A stretch of DNA of 64,000 nt from Pseudazoarcus sp963975885 (GCA_963975885.1 CAXBIS010000007.1:1-64000); one strand, 5' to 3'. Shown: positions 37,831 to 48,200, counted from the first letter of the stretch. Numbers and translations are program-made. The notes: a model not told the origin generated them from the letters alone.

Positions 37831-38544
37831 ATGACATCAATCGCTGCCAACTTGCAAGCCGTCACGGCGCGCATTGCGGCCGCAGCCCGCACTGCCGGCC
37901 GTGATCCGGGGGAAGTGCGTCTGCTCGCCGTGAGCAAGACCTGGCCGGCCGGTGACGTGCGCGAGGCCGCTGACGCCGGGCAGCGTGCCTTCGGTGAGAA
38001 CTACGTGCAGGAAGGCGTAGCCAAGGCCGAGACGCTTGCCGATGCCGGCCTGGAGTGGCATTTCATCGGTCCGTTGCAATCGAACAAGACGCGCGTGGTC
38101 GCGACGCACTTCGACTGGGTGCATTCGATCGAGCGCGAGAAGATCGCCCGACGCCTGTCCGGGCAGCGCGACGCGCATCGAGCGCCGCTGCAGGTGTGCA
38201 TCCAGGTCAACGTCAGCGGCGAGGCCAGCAAGAGCGGCATCGCACCGGACGAACTCGCCGCCCTGGCCGACATCGTGGCCGGCCTGCCGCAGTTGAGGCT
38301 GCGCGGCCTGATGTGCATTCCCGAACCCACCCCCGACGCGGCGCTGCAGCGAGAGCGCTTCGGATTGCTGCGCCGCTTGCGCGACGAGCTGATCGCGCGC
38401 GGCCATGCGCTCGACACCTTGTCGATGGGCATGTCCGACGATCTCGAGGCCGCAATTGCCGAGGGCAGCACGCTGGTGCGTGTGGGCAGTGCCATCTTCG
38501 GCGCGCGTGCGCGCAAGTCCACAATGGAGAATTCCCCCGCATGA
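37831..38544 (+). CDS. yggS: YggS-family PLP homeostasis protein
   Basis: A 237-residue single-domain PLP-binding TIM-barrel protein. LLAVSKTWPAGDVREA carries the PLP lysine, and FGENYVQEG, WHFIGPLQSNK and LSMGMSDDLEAAI are the family motifs. It has no enzyme activity in studied homologues and buffers pyridoxal phosphate. The ATGA overlap with proC reflects the well-known yggS-proC-yggT gene order. Confidence 0.94.
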   Translation: MTSIAANLQAVTARIAAAARTAGRDPGEVRLLAVSKTWPAGDVREAADAGQRAFGENYVQEGVAKAETLADAGLEWHFIGPLQSNKTRVVATHFDWVHSIEREKIARRLSGQRDAHRAPLQVCIQVNVSGEASKSGIAPDELAALADIVAGLPQLRLRGLMCIPEPTPDAALQRERFGLLRRLRDELIARGHALDTLSMGMSDDLEAAIAEGSTLVRVGSAIFGARARKSTMENSPA

Positions 38545-39353
38545 AGATCGTCTTTCTCGGTGGCGGCAACATGGCCGCCGCGCTCATCGGCGGCATGCTC
38601 GAGCGCGGCTTCGACGCGCATGAGTTGAGCGTCGTGGAACTCGCGCCGGAGCGTCGCGAATGGCTGGTCGGGCAGTTCGGGGTGGGCGTCACCGGCGTCG
38701 CCGACGACGTGGTGCGCGAGGCCGATGCCGTGGTGCTGGCGGTCAAGCCGCAGCAGATGCGCGAGGCCGTGGAGCCGCTCGCCGGCCGCCTCGAGCGTGC
38801 GCTGGTGGTCAGCGTCGCGGCGGGTTTGCGCATCGGTGATCTGTCGCGCTGGCTGGGCGGTTTCGAGCGCATCGTGCGCGCGATGCCCAACACGCCGGCG
38901 CTGGTCGGTGCCGGCGTGAGCGGTCTGTGCGCGGGGCCCGGTGTCGACGACGAGGACCGGGAGCTGGCCGGGCGAATGCTCGCTTCGGTGGGCAGCGTGG
39001 TGTGGGTCGAGGACGAGGCACGCATGGATGCGGTCACGGCGGTTTCGGGCAGCGGGCCGGCCTACGTGTTCCACTTCATCGAGGCGCTCGAGGCCGCGGC
39101 CCTGGGGCGCGGCTTCGATGCCGACACGGCGCGGCGGCTGGCCATCGACACCGTGCTCGGCGCGGCGAAGCTGGCGTCCGAATCCGACGACGGGCCGGAC
39201 GTGCTGCGCCAGAAGGTGACCTCCAAGGGCGGCACCACGGCGGCTGCGCTGGCGGTGTTCGACGAAGGCGGCTTGATGGCGCTGGTCGACCGCGCGGTCG
39301 CCGCGGCGGAAGCGCGTGGTCGCGCGCTCGGCGAAGAACTCGGGCGAGGCTGA
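38541..39353 (+). CDS. proC: Pyrroline-5-carboxylate reductase
   Basis: A 270-residue enzyme that makes proline from pyrroline-5-carboxylate with NAD(P)H. The N-terminal Rossmann motif is FLGGGNMAAALIGG. The C-terminal dimer domain has DAVTAVSGSGPAYVFHFIEAL and VTSKGGTTAAAL. Translation is coupled to yggS by ATGA and yggT starts three bases after the stop. Confidence 0.96.
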   Translation: MKIVFLGGGNMAAALIGGMLERGFDAHELSVVELAPERREWLVGQFGVGVTGVADDVVREADAVVLAVKPQQMREAVEPLAGRLERALVVSVAAGLRIGDLSRWLGGFERIVRAMPNTPALVGAGVSGLCAGPGVDDEDRELAGRMLASVGSVVWVEDEARMDAVTAVSGSGPAYVFHFIEALEAAALGRGFDADTARRLAIDTVLGAAKLASESDDGPDVLRQKVTSKGGTTAAALAVFDEGGLMALVDRAVAAAEARGRALGEELGRG

Positions 39354-39356
39354 GCG

Positions 39357-39938
39357 ATGCTCTCGACCATCGTCTTCCTGCTGCTCAATTTCGTCTTCGG
39401 CGCCTTCACGCTGTTGCTGCTGGTGCGTTTTTTCATGCAGTGGCAGCGCGTTCCCTTCCACAACCAGATGGGTCATTTCGTGCTCGCCACTACCGACTGG
39501 CTGGTGCGGCCGCTGCGCCGCGTGGTGCCGGGCCTGTGGGGGCTGGACATGGCCAGCCTGCTGCCCGCCTGGCTTGCCCAGGTGGCCTTCGTCGCGATCG
39601 AGCTCGTCCTGCGTGGTGTGCCCTTCGGCGGGGCCGGCGGTGTCGCGCTGGGGCTGGCCGGCATGGGCCTGGTGGAGCTCGTGCGCATGATGGTGTATCT
39701 GATCTTCGCGCTGGTGCTGGTCTCGGCGGTGCTCTCGTGGGTGAGTCCGCATGCGCCGGCGGCGCCGATGATCCGTCGCCTGGCCGATCCCTTCCTGCGC
39801 CCGTTCCGGCGCATCGTGCCGACCATCGCCAACGTCGACCTGTCGCCGCTGGTGCTGCTGCTGTTGCTGCAGATCGTGCTGGTGGTGCTGGCCGGGCTGC
39901 GCGGCAACTTCCTGCCGCTCATCGTCGGCGGCGGCTGA
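39357..39938 (+). CDS. yggT: YggT family membrane protein
   Basis: A 193-residue inner-membrane protein with two YggT repeats, each a pair of helices. The second repeat has LSWVSPHAPAAPMIRRLADPFLRPFRRIVP, whose key parts are the WVSP and DPFLRPFRR motifs. Its place after proC is conserved. Homologues are linked to osmotic tolerance or membrane-protein placement, but the molecular role is not settled. Confidence 0.88.
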   Translation: MLSTIVFLLLNFVFGAFTLLLLVRFFMQWQRVPFHNQMGHFVLATTDWLVRPLRRVVPGLWGLDMASLLPAWLAQVAFVAIELVLRGVPFGGAGGVALGLAGMGLVELVRMMVYLIFALVLVSAVLSWVSPHAPAAPMIRRLADPFLRPFRRIVPTIANVDLSPLVLLLLLQIVLVVLAGLRGNFLPLIVGGG

Positions 39939-39967
39939 CGCCGCGCGGCCGCGCCCGTTGCGGCCCG

Positions 39968-41251
39968 CTAGCCCTCGTACATCACCCGGCCCTCGACCAG
40001 CGTGTAGCGCACCAGACCGGGTACCTCGTGACCGAGGAAGGGGGTGTTCTTGCCCTGGCTCTTGAGGCGCTCGCGCGTGACCGTGTGGCGCGCGTCCGGG
40101 TCGAACACGCACACGTCGGCGCGCGCACCCGGTGCGAGATGTCCGCCACGCCGGATACCTACCAGGCGCGCGGCATCCGAGGTGACGCGTGCAAGTGCGG
40201 TGGGCAATGGCACGCCATCCTGCTCTGCCCATTGCAGCGTCATCGACAGCAGCAGTTCCAGGCCGGTAGCGCCGGGCTCGGATTCGCTGAACGGGGTGAG
40301 CTTGCCGTCGTCATCGACCGGGGTGTGGTCCGAGCACAGTGCGTCGATGCGCCCTGCCGCCAGTGCCGCGCGCAGCGCGTCGCGGTCGCTCGCCTCGCGC
40401 AGCGGCGGCACGAGATGGCAGTTCGGATCGAAGTAGCCGATGTCCTGATCGCACAGGTGCAGGTGGTTGATCGATACGTCGCAGGTGACTTCCATGCCGT
40501 CGGCACGCGCCTGCTCGATCAGCGCCAGCCCCTCGGCGCTGGACAGCCGCGTGACGTGAAGCCTGGCGCCGGTTGCACGCGCCAGGCGCAGGTGGGCGAA
40601 CAGCGCGATGGTCTCGGCCGCAACCGGAATGCCGGCCAGGCCCAGGCGCGCGGCGACCTCGCCGTCGTGGGCGTTGCCGGTGCGCGCCAGAAACGGCGCG
40701 AGCGGCTGCAGCCACACCGGGAAGTCGAAGGTCGCGGCGTACTGCATCGCGCGCATCAGCACCGTGTCGTCGACGATGGGTACGTTGGCCTGGCTGAACG
40801 CGAAGCAGCCGGCGTCGAACAGTTGCGACATTTCGGCCAGGCGTTCGCCGGCGAGGCCGACCGTGAGTGCGCCGATCGGATAGACGTGGGCGCAGTTGAG
40901 CTGCTTTGCGCGATAGCACAGCATCTCGACCAGGCCGGGTTCATCGAGCGAGGGGTCGGTGTCGGGCGGGATGGCGAGGCTGGTGACACCGCCGGCCATC
41001 GCGGCGGTCATCTCGGAATCGAGCGTCGCACGGTACTCGAAGCCGGGCTCACGCAGGCGCGCCGCCACGTCGACCAGGCCCGGGCAGACCACCAGTCCTT
41101 GCGCGTCGATCACGCGCTGCGCAGCGAAGCCGTCGGGGGCGGTGCCGAGCGCCACCACGCGGCCGTCGGCGATGAAGATGTCGCGCACCGCGTCCGTGCC
41201 GTGGGCAGGATCGACGAGGCGGCCGTTGCTGATCTTGAGGTTCATGTTCAT
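39968..41251 (-). CDS. pyrX: Dihydroorotase-like protein lacking the metal HxH motif (PyrC'/PyrX)
   Basis: A 427-residue amidohydrolase-fold protein. The family motif D-x-H-x-H-x-R-E-P reads Asp61-Val-Ala63-Ala-Arg65-Leu-Arg-Glu-Pro, so both metal-binding histidines are lost. Later signatures (LCSDHTPVD, GATGLELLL) remain. Non-catalytic PyrC' proteins of Pseudomonas-type ATCases hold the PyrB trimers in an active dodecamer. Here the ATG overlaps the pyrB stop (ATGA), which fits that role. A separate active PyrC should exist elsewhere in the genome. Confidence 0.88.
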   Translation of the reverse strand: MNMNLKISNGRLVDPAHGTDAVRDIFIADGRVVALGTAPDGFAAQRVIDAQGLVVCPGLVDVAARLREPGFEYRATLDSEMTAAMAGGVTSLAIPPDTDPSLDEPGLVEMLCYRAKQLNCAHVYPIGALTVGLAGERLAEMSQLFDAGCFAFSQANVPIVDDTVLMRAMQYAATFDFPVWLQPLAPFLARTGNAHDGEVAARLGLAGIPVAAETIALFAHLRLARATGARLHVTRLSSAEGLALIEQARADGMEVTCDVSINHLHLCDQDIGYFDPNCHLVPPLREASDRDALRAALAAGRIDALCSDHTPVDDDGKLTPFSESEPGATGLELLLSMTLQWAEQDGVPLPTALARVTSDAARLVGIRRGGHLAPGARADVCVFDPDARHTVTRERLKSQGKNTPFLGHEVPGLVRYTLVEGRVMYEG

Positions 41252-42204
41252 GCTGCCAGCATGGACATCACGGCCATGCGCACCGCGATGCCGAAGGTGA
41301 CCTGGTTGAGGATGACGGCCTGTGCGCCGTCGGCGATGGCCGAGTCGATCTCGACGCCGCGATTCATCGGCCCCGGGTGCATCACGATGGCGTCGGACTT
41401 CGCCGCCGACAGCTTCTCGGCGGTCAGCCCCCAGTTCTTGTAGAACTCCTGTGGAGTGGGCAACAACGCGCCGTTCATGCGCTCGTTCTGCAATCGCAGC
41501 ATCATCACCACGTCGACGTTGTGCAGCCCCTCGGTCATGTCATGGAACACGCGCAGTCCGGGCCGTTCGAGCCCGGTCGGCAGCAAGGTCTTGGGGCCGA
41601 TCACGCGGATTTCGGGCACGCCCAGCGTGGTCAGCGCGGCGATCTGCGAACGCGCCACGCGCGAGTGCAGCACGTCGCCCACCAGTGCCACGACGAGATT
41701 GGAGAAATCGCCCTTGAAGTGGCGGATGGTGTACATGTCGAGCAGGCCCTGGGTGGGGTGGGCGTGCCGCCCGTCCCCTGCGTTGACCACATGGATGTCG
41801 TTGCGTCCGTTGGCGATCAGGTGTTGCGCGATCAGAAACGGAGCGCCGCTGGCCGCGTGACGGACGACGAACATGTCGGCCTGCATCGCACACAGGTTGT
41901 CGACGGTGTCGAGCAGGCTCTCGCCCTTGGCGGTCGAACTGGTCGATACATTCAGGTTCACGACGTCTGCGGAGAGCCGCTTGGCCGCGATCTCGAAGGT
42001 CGTGCGCGTGCGCGTGGAGTTCTCGAAGAACAGGTTGAACACGCTCTTGCCGCGCAATACGGGCAGTTTCTTGATCTCGCGCTCGGCCACCTCGGTGAAG
42101 GGCGCGGCGGTGTCGAGGATGGCGGTCAGGGTCTCGCGCGGCAGCCCGTCGAGCGTGAGCAGGTGGCGCAGGCTGCCGTTCTTGTCGAGCTGGGGGTTAC
42201 GCAT
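41248..42204 (-). CDS. pyrB: Aspartate carbamoyltransferase catalytic chain
   Basis: A 318-residue enzyme that condenses carbamoyl phosphate with aspartate, the first committed pyrimidine step. The carbamoyl-phosphate motif FENSTRTRTTFE (about 53-64), HPTQGLLDMYT and HPGPMNRGVE are present. It overlaps pyrR by 8 bases and pyrX by 4, so all three are translationally coupled. There is no pyrI; this is the class A dodecameric type with PyrX. Confidence 0.96.
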   Translation of the reverse strand: MRNPQLDKNGSLRHLLTLDGLPRETLTAILDTAAPFTEVAEREIKKLPVLRGKSVFNLFFENSTRTRTTFEIAAKRLSADVVNLNVSTSSTAKGESLLDTVDNLCAMQADMFVVRHAASGAPFLIAQHLIANGRNDIHVVNAGDGRHAHPTQGLLDMYTIRHFKGDFSNLVVALVGDVLHSRVARSQIAALTTLGVPEIRVIGPKTLLPTGLERPGLRVFHDMTEGLHNVDVVMMLRLQNERMNGALLPTPQEFYKNWGLTAEKLSAAKSDAIVMHPGPMNRGVEIDSAIADGAQAVILNQVTFGIAVRMAVMSMLAA

Positions 42205-42697
42205 CGATCAACCTCAGGGACAGCGTGCCGTCGTCGTCGCGGCCCAGTTCCAGGATCTGCGAGGCGGGCAGCGGTTCGGCCAGCGTGTGGGCACAGTAGC
42301 GTGCGCCGATCGGCAGTTCGCGCCCGCCGCGGTCGAGCAGCACGGCCAGATCCACACAAGCCGGCCGACCGAAGTCGAACAGCTCGTTGAGAGCGGCGCG
42401 AACCGTGCGTCCGGTGTAGAGCACGTCATCGACGATGACCACATGCGCGCCTTCGACGTCGAAAGTGATATCGGTGCGCTGCGGCTTTGCGGGCAGGCCG
42501 CGCGCGCCGAAGTCGTCGCGGTAGAAGGATACGTCGATCGCGCCGATCGGACCGGCCAGCTCCAGCGCCGCGTGCACTCGCTCGGCCAGCCACACGCCGC
42601 CGGTGCGGATACCGACCAGCGCGGTGTCGGGGCGCACCTGCGGGCGCATCTGTGCAATCAGCGCGTCGAGCAGGGTTTCTGCGTCAGGAAGTTGCAT
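42197..42697 (-). CDS. pyrR: PyrR bifunctional pyrimidine regulator/uracil phosphoribosyltransferase
   Basis: A 166-residue type I phosphoribosyltransferase with the PRPP motif VVIVDDVLYTGRTVRAAL (about 90-107) and LVGIRTGGVWLAERV. In Gram-positives PyrR binds pyr mRNA. In proteobacteria, where it precedes pyrB, it is a regulator or UPRTase without a known attenuator. It overlaps ruvX by 14 bases and pyrB by 8. The frame is open upstream, but the true ATG is at 42697. Confidence 0.92.
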   Translation of the reverse strand: MQLPDAETLLDALIAQMRPQVRPDTALVGIRTGGVWLAERVHAALELAGPIGAIDVSFYRDDFGARGLPAKPQRTDITFDVEGAHVVIVDDVLYTGRTVRAALNELFDFGRPACVDLAVLLDRGGRELPIGARYCAHTLAEPLPASQILELGRDDDGTLSLRLIDA

Positions 42698-43151
42698 GAC
42701 TCGATTCGTCCAGGAAGTCCTGCAGGAAAATTTGTGCTGCGGCCGCGTCGAGCCGCGTCTTGCGCGCGCGCCAGTCGCGCTCGCCCGCCTCGGCAAGTGC
42801 GGAGTCGGCCGCGGCCGAACTCAGGCGTTCGTCGACCTCGACGACCGGCAGGCCGAAGCGCCCGCGCAACTGGTTTGCGAAGCGCCGGCAACGCGCGGTC
42901 ATCGCATGCTCGCCACCGTCGAGGTGACACGGAATGCCGACGACCAGCGCAACCGGCCGCCATTCACCGAGCAGGGCGCCGATAGCCGCGAAGCGGCGCT
43001 CGCCGGATTCTTCGGCGATGGTGGTCAGTGCCGTGGCGTGGCCGGTCTCGATCTCGCCAACCGCCACGCCGATGCGCGCGAGGCCGAAATCGAAACCCAT
43101 CACCGTGCCGCGTCCGGGCAGGGTTCCCGCGTGTGCACGCGGCTCAGGCAT
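42684..43151 (-). CDS. ruvX: Pre-16S rRNA nuclease YqgF/RuvX (Holliday junction resolvase-like)
   Basis: A 155-residue RNase H-like protein. Acidic residues lie in MGFDFGLARIGVAVG (Asp in strand 1), VVGIPCHLDG and VVEVDERLSS, and TRLDAAAAQIFLQDFLD lies at the C terminus. Homologues process the 16S rRNA 5' end. It sits between yqgE and pyrR with overlaps on both sides (8 and 14 bases), the typical proteobacterial order. Confidence 0.93.
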   Translation of the reverse strand: MPEPRAHAGTLPGRGTVMGFDFGLARIGVAVGEIETGHATALTTIAEESGERRFAAIGALLGEWRPVALVVGIPCHLDGGEHAMTARCRRFANQLRGRFGLPVVEVDERLSSAAADSALAEAGERDWRARKTRLDAAAAQIFLQDFLDESSHATS

Positions 43152-43710
43152 GTCCGGCGACCTCGGACAGATGCGTGAAGTCGATGCCCAGGCACTGCAG
43201 GGCCGCAGCGAAACGCTCCTCGGGCGGCAAGTCGAACAGGATGGCCAGGTCGGCCGGCACGGTCAGCCATGCGTTCGATGCCAGCTCCTGTTCGAGCTGG
43301 CCTGCCGACCAACCGGCATAACCGAGCGACACCAGCACTTCGGACGGTTCGCCGATCTCGCCCATGGTCTGAAGGATGTCGCGCGAGCTGGTCAGGCCGA
43401 CCTCCTCGGTGACTTCCAGCGTGGAATGCCAGTCACCGAGCGGACGATGCAGGACGAAGCCGCGGTCGGTCTGCACCGGGCCACCGAAATACACCGGTTG
43501 TCCGGCCAGTTCCCCCGCGTGCAGCGGTACGTCGACGCGCTCGAACAGCGTCGTGAGCGTCATGTCGAGCGGACGGTTGACGATGACGCCGAGCGCGCCC
43601 TGCTCGTTGTGCTCCGCGATGTAGGTCAGTGTGCGCGAGAAGTTCGGATCGGCCATGGCAGGCATGGCGATCAGAAAGTGATTCGTCAGGTTTGCGATGA
43701 TGGCGCTCAT
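43144..43710 (-). CDS. yqgE: YqgE/AlgH family protein
   Basis: A 188-residue protein of the UPF0301 family. FLIAMPAMADPNFSRTLTYI, GALGVIVNRPLD, YFGGPVQTDRGFVLH and LGYAGWSAGQLEQEL are diagnostic. The function is unknown; AlgH was named from alginate regulation in Pseudomonas. It is the first gene of the five-gene leftward operon yqgE-ruvX-pyrR-pyrB-pyrX. The start at 43710 avoids a non-conserved extension. Confidence 0.9.
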   Translation of the reverse strand: MSAIIANLTNHFLIAMPAMADPNFSRTLTYIAEHNEQGALGVIVNRPLDMTLTTLFERVDVPLHAGELAGQPVYFGGPVQTDRGFVLHRPLGDWHSTLEVTEEVGLTSSRDILQTMGEIGEPSEVLVSLGYAGWSAGQLEQELASNAWLTVPADLAILFDLPPEERFAAALQCLGIDFTHLSEVAGHA

Positions 43711-43802
43711 GGGGTGCATTTTACGCCGGTTGGCATGCGCCGGAGCAGGAACCTGTGACACGATGCTCCGTCCAACCGCTCCGCCCGCACGAGTCCATCG
43801 TC

Positions 43803-45248
43803 ATGCCTGCTTCTGCTCTTGTCTGGTTTCGGCGCGATCTGCGCAGCTTCGATCACGCTGCGCTGCATCACGCACTGACGCGTTTCGAGCGCGTTTATTG
43901 CGTCTTCGTGTTCGACCGCGCGATCCTCGACCCGTTGTGCTCGCGCGAAGATCGCAGGCTGGGCTTCATTCATGCGGCGCTGCTCGAACTCGACGAGGCA
44001 CTCGATGTCCTCGCACGCGAGGCCGGTGGCCACGGCGGCGGGCTGATCGTGCGCCACGGCCTCGCGTCGGACGAAATCCCGCGGCTCGCGCACGATCTCG
44101 ATGTCGATGCGGTTCTGGCCAACCGGGACTACGAGCCGGATGCCATCGTCCGTGATCGCTCAGTGAGCGAGGCGCTTGCCCGGCACGACATCGATTTCGA
44201 GGACTTCAAGGATCAGGTCGTGTTCGAGCGCGACGAGGTGCTCACGCTGGATGGTCGGCCGTTCTCGGTGTTCACGCCGTATCGCAACGCATGGATGCGT
44301 CGGCTCGAGCCGGGCGAGCTTGCACCGTTCGAGATTCGCGCGCACGCCGCACGGCTGGCGGCGCGCGATGTGCGATGCGGGGTGCCGCCGCTTGATGCGA
44401 TCGGCTTTTCGGCCGGCAACCTGGCCGATCTGCGCCTGCCCACCGGCATGTCGGGGGGAGCGACCCTCGTCGACGACTTTCTCGCGCGCATCGGCGACTA
44501 CCATGTCGCGCGCGACTTTCCGGGGAAGCGGGGCGTGTCCTATCTGTCGACCCATCTGCGCTTCGGCACGGTGTCGGTGCGCATGCTGGCCGAAGCGGCC
44601 TGGCGCATGCATGGCGACGGCCCGCGCACCTGGCTCAATGAACTGGTGTGGCGGGAGTTTTACCAGATGATCCTGTGGCACCATCCGCGTGTGGTCACCG
44701 AGAACTTCCGTCCGGAGTTCGACCGTGTGCGCTGGGACGAAGCGCCTGAACTGCTGGCAGCATGGAAGGCGGGGCGCACCGGCTATCCGATCGTCGACGC
44801 CGGCATGCGCCAACTCGCGCAGACGGGCTACATGCACAACCGGCTGCGCATGATTACTGCGTCCTTCCTGACCAAGGACCTGGGCATCGACTGGCGGCCG
44901 GGTGAGCGTCACTTCGCCGCACTGCTCAACGACTACGATCTGGCAGCGAACAACGGCGGCTGGCAGTGGGCGGCCTCGACCGGCTGCGACGCCCAGCCGT
45001 GGTTCCGCATCTTCAATCCGGTCACCCAGTCGCAGCGTTTTGACCCGGACGGCGCCTTCATCCGGCGCTATGTGCCGGAGCTGGCGCGCGTGCCGGCACG
45101 CTTGATCCATGCGCCGTGGAAGATGGACGGCACCGCGCAGCGTGCGGCCGGCGTGTGTATCGGCGAGGACTACCCGGCGCCGGTAGTCGATCACGCCGCC
45201 GCGCGCGAACGCACGCTGGCGCGTTTCGAGGTCACTAAACGCGGCTGA
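43803..45248 (+). CDS. phrB: Deoxyribodipyrimidine photolyase
   Basis: A 481-residue class I cyclobutane-pyrimidine-dimer photolyase. The N-terminal antenna domain (about 1-130) begins ALVWFRRDLRSFDHAAL. The FAD domain has WLNELVWREFYQMIL, YPIVDAGMRQL, GYMHNRLRMITASFL and NNGGWQWAASTGCDAQPWFRIFNP, split here as NNGGWQWAASTG and CDAQPWFRIFNP. It repairs UV lesions using blue light. Its last 14 bases overlap the 3' end of the convergent chpA gene. Confidence 0.94.
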   Translation: MPASALVWFRRDLRSFDHAALHHALTRFERVYCVFVFDRAILDPLCSREDRRLGFIHAALLELDEALDVLAREAGGHGGGLIVRHGLASDEIPRLAHDLDVDAVLANRDYEPDAIVRDRSVSEALARHDIDFEDFKDQVVFERDEVLTLDGRPFSVFTPYRNAWMRRLEPGELAPFEIRAHAARLAARDVRCGVPPLDAIGFSAGNLADLRLPTGMSGGATLVDDFLARIGDYHVARDFPGKRGVSYLSTHLRFGTVSVRMLAEAAWRMHGDGPRTWLNELVWREFYQMILWHHPRVVTENFRPEFDRVRWDEAPELLAAWKAGRTGYPIVDAGMRQLAQTGYMHNRLRMITASFLTKDLGIDWRPGERHFAALLNDYDLAANNGGWQWAASTGCDAQPWFRIFNPVTQSQRFDPDGAFIRRYVPELARVPARLIHAPWKMDGTAQRAAGVCIGEDYPAPVVDHAAARERTLARFEVTKRG

Positions 45249-48200
45249 GACCCGGTGAGCGTTCGGGCGTCAGATCGGTGTATTGGCGCAGCAGGCGCAG
45301 CAACTCGTCCTCGTCGTAGGGTTTGCCGAGGTAGTCGTTGGCGCCGAGCTTCTCGGCGTACTCGCGGTGCTTGTCGGCCAGTCGGGAGGTGATCATGATC
45401 ACCGGCACCTCGCGCGTGCGCTCGTCGGCGCGCAGGTTGCGAACCAGGTCGAAACCGTCCATGCGCGGCATTTCGATGTCCGACAGGATGACGTCGGGCA
45501 CGATTTCCTCGAGCTGGTCGAGCGCGTCCGTGCCATCCTTGGCGGTGAGCACGCGATAGCCCTCGCGCTCGAGCAGCCGCCCGGTGATCTTGCGCACGGT
45601 GAGCGAATCGTCGACCACCATCACGGTGGGTTGGCGCACCGTCTCCACGGCCGGACCGATGTCGAGCAGATCCTCGCCGAGCACCGCGTCCATGACTTCG
45701 TCCGGAGCGTCGGAGCGGCTGGCCAGCGCGAGCGGGTTGAGGATCAGCACGATCTCGCCGTCGCCCAGCACCGTTGCGCCGGAGATGCCGACGATGCGCA
45801 GCAACTGCGGGCCGGCGGACTTGACGACGATCTCCTGATTGCCGCGCAGCGCGTCGATGTGCAGCGCCAGACGTTCCCCGCCGGCACGCAGCAGCAGCAC
45901 CCAGTTGAAACGGTGGATCTCGGGGCGTGCGCGCCGGTTGCCCAGCAACTCGGGCAGGTAACGGTAGGGGTAGCGCTGATCCTGCCATTCGGCGTAGCCG
46001 TCCGCACGCATGCGCTCGAGCGCGTCCGAGCGCAGCTCGAGTACCTGGGCGATCATCGTCGACGGGATGGCGTGGCTGGCGTGCGCCGCGCGCACCAGCA
46101 GCGCCTGCGTGACCGCCAGTGTCAGCGGCAGGTAGATGCGAAAACGCGTGCCGTCGCCGGAGGTGGCGCGCACGTCGATGCGCCCGCCCAGTGCGGCGGC
46201 CTCGGCACACACCACGTCCATGCCGACGCCGCGACCGGCGATCGTCGAGACCTCGTCGGCGGTGCTGAAGCCCGGCGTGAAGATCAGGTTGGTCAGTGCT
46301 CGCTCGTCGGCCGCTTGCGGGTCGTCGAGCAGCTCGCGTTCGGCCGCGCGTGCGCGGATGGCCTCGTAGTCGAGGCCGCGACCGTCGTCGGCAAGGTCGA
46401 TGGCGATTTCGTTGCCGGTCTGGCTGATGGTCAGCGTGATCTGGCCGATCTCGTTCTTGCCGGCGTTGCGGCGCACGTCCTGAGGCTCGATGCCGTGCGC
46501 GACCGCGTTGCGCAGCATGTGCTCGATGGCGACTGTCATGCGCTCGAGCACGCTGCGGTCGATCTCGATGCGGCCGCCGCGGATGTCGAGGTTGACCCGT
46601 TTGCCCTGGTCCTTGGCGCTCTGGCGCACGACCCGGTGCAGGCGGTCGGCGAGGCTGTCGAAGGGCACCATGCGTACCTGCATCAGCGATTGCTGCAGGT
46701 CGCGCGCAAAGCGCGCCTGGCCGTGCAAGGCCAACTCGGCGCCGTCGAGGTTGCGCAGCAGGTTCTGCTGCACGGTGGTGACGTCGCCGACGCTCTCGGC
46801 CATCATCCGCGTGAGTTCCTGCAACCGCGTGTAGCGGTCCATCTCGAGCGGATCGAACGAAGCGTGCTGCGAATCGGCTTGCGCGATGCGCGACTGCATC
46901 TGCGTCTCGGCCTGCAACTCGACTTCCCGCAACTGGCCGCGCAGGCGGATGACGTTCTCGGTCAGGTCGAGCAGCGAGCGGCGCAGCGTGCGCAGTTCGC
47001 CCTCGATGCGGGTGCGCGCGATGCCGATCTCGCCGGCCATGTTGATGAAGTTGCCCAGATGATCGGCGCGCACGCGCAGCGTACCGCCGCCGGGCAGGGC
47101 TTCCGTCGAGCGCTCGCCGGTCTCGATCGCGATCGCCGCGCTCTCGAAGGTGTGCGCCTGTTCGGCGGCTGCGGGCGCGGGTGCGCTGTTGCCGCCGGCG
47201 AGATCGGCGAGCAGCTGGGCGGCCTGGTCGAGGCCACCGGTGAGGGTGTCGATCAGCCCCTCGGCCGGACTGTGGCGGGCCATGCCGTTCTCGAGGCGTG
47301 ACTCGATGCGGTGTACCAGCTCGCCCAGGCGCATCGCGCCGGCCATGCGCGCGCTGCCCTTGAGGGTGTGGAGCTGGCGAGCCGCGAGCCGCGGGTGTTC
47401 GGCGCTATGGGGGTCATCGCTCCAGTGGCGCAGGCGCTCGTCGAGCCCCTTCATCAGTTCATCGGCTTCCTCGAGGAAGATCGGCAGCAGTTGCTCGTCC
47501 AGATCGTCGCGTACCTGGATGGGTTCGTCGTCCTCGTCGAGCGTCTCGCGCTCGGCCTCGGCCTGCGCGGCGACGGCGGTCGCGTGCTCTTCCTCCGGGG
47601 CCTGCAGTTCGGCCTGCGCCGGGCGGCCGACGGCGTCGAGCTGCTGCTCGAGTTCGGGCACCGGCAGCGGCAGTTGCGCGCGCGCCACCTCGGCGAGCAT
47701 GGTGTCGAGCCGCTCGACGGTGGCGTCGAACAGGTCGAACTGCTCGGCGCTGGGCGCCTGGCGCGCTTCGCGCAGCCGGCCCAGTGCGAACTCGGTGGCA
47801 CGGGCAAGGTTCTGCATCGGGCCGACGTGAGCCGTACCCGAGATGCCGGCGAGCGTGTGCGCCGTGCGCAGCAGCTTCTCCGACGGCGTCGCGGGGTTGT
47901 TGCGCAGCGGGCGCAGCCCCGACTTGAGCGCCTCGATGTGGCTGCGCCCTTCGTTGACGTACAGGTCGAAGAGCTGGCGCGACAGTTCGGTTTCGCCGAT
48001 GCGCACGTGCGAGGGTTCGGCGGCCTCGTCGGCAGCGGTGCCGGTTGTCGCATCCTCGCCCTGCGGCGCGGAAGATTCGAGTTCGGCCAAATCAAGCTCG
48101 GTGGAATCGAACTCGGCGGGGCGTTCGTCGACGGCTTCGTCAGGTTCATCCAGCTCGAGCGAGGGCAGGTCGCCGAAGTCGAAGTGCGGCGGGGCCGGTG

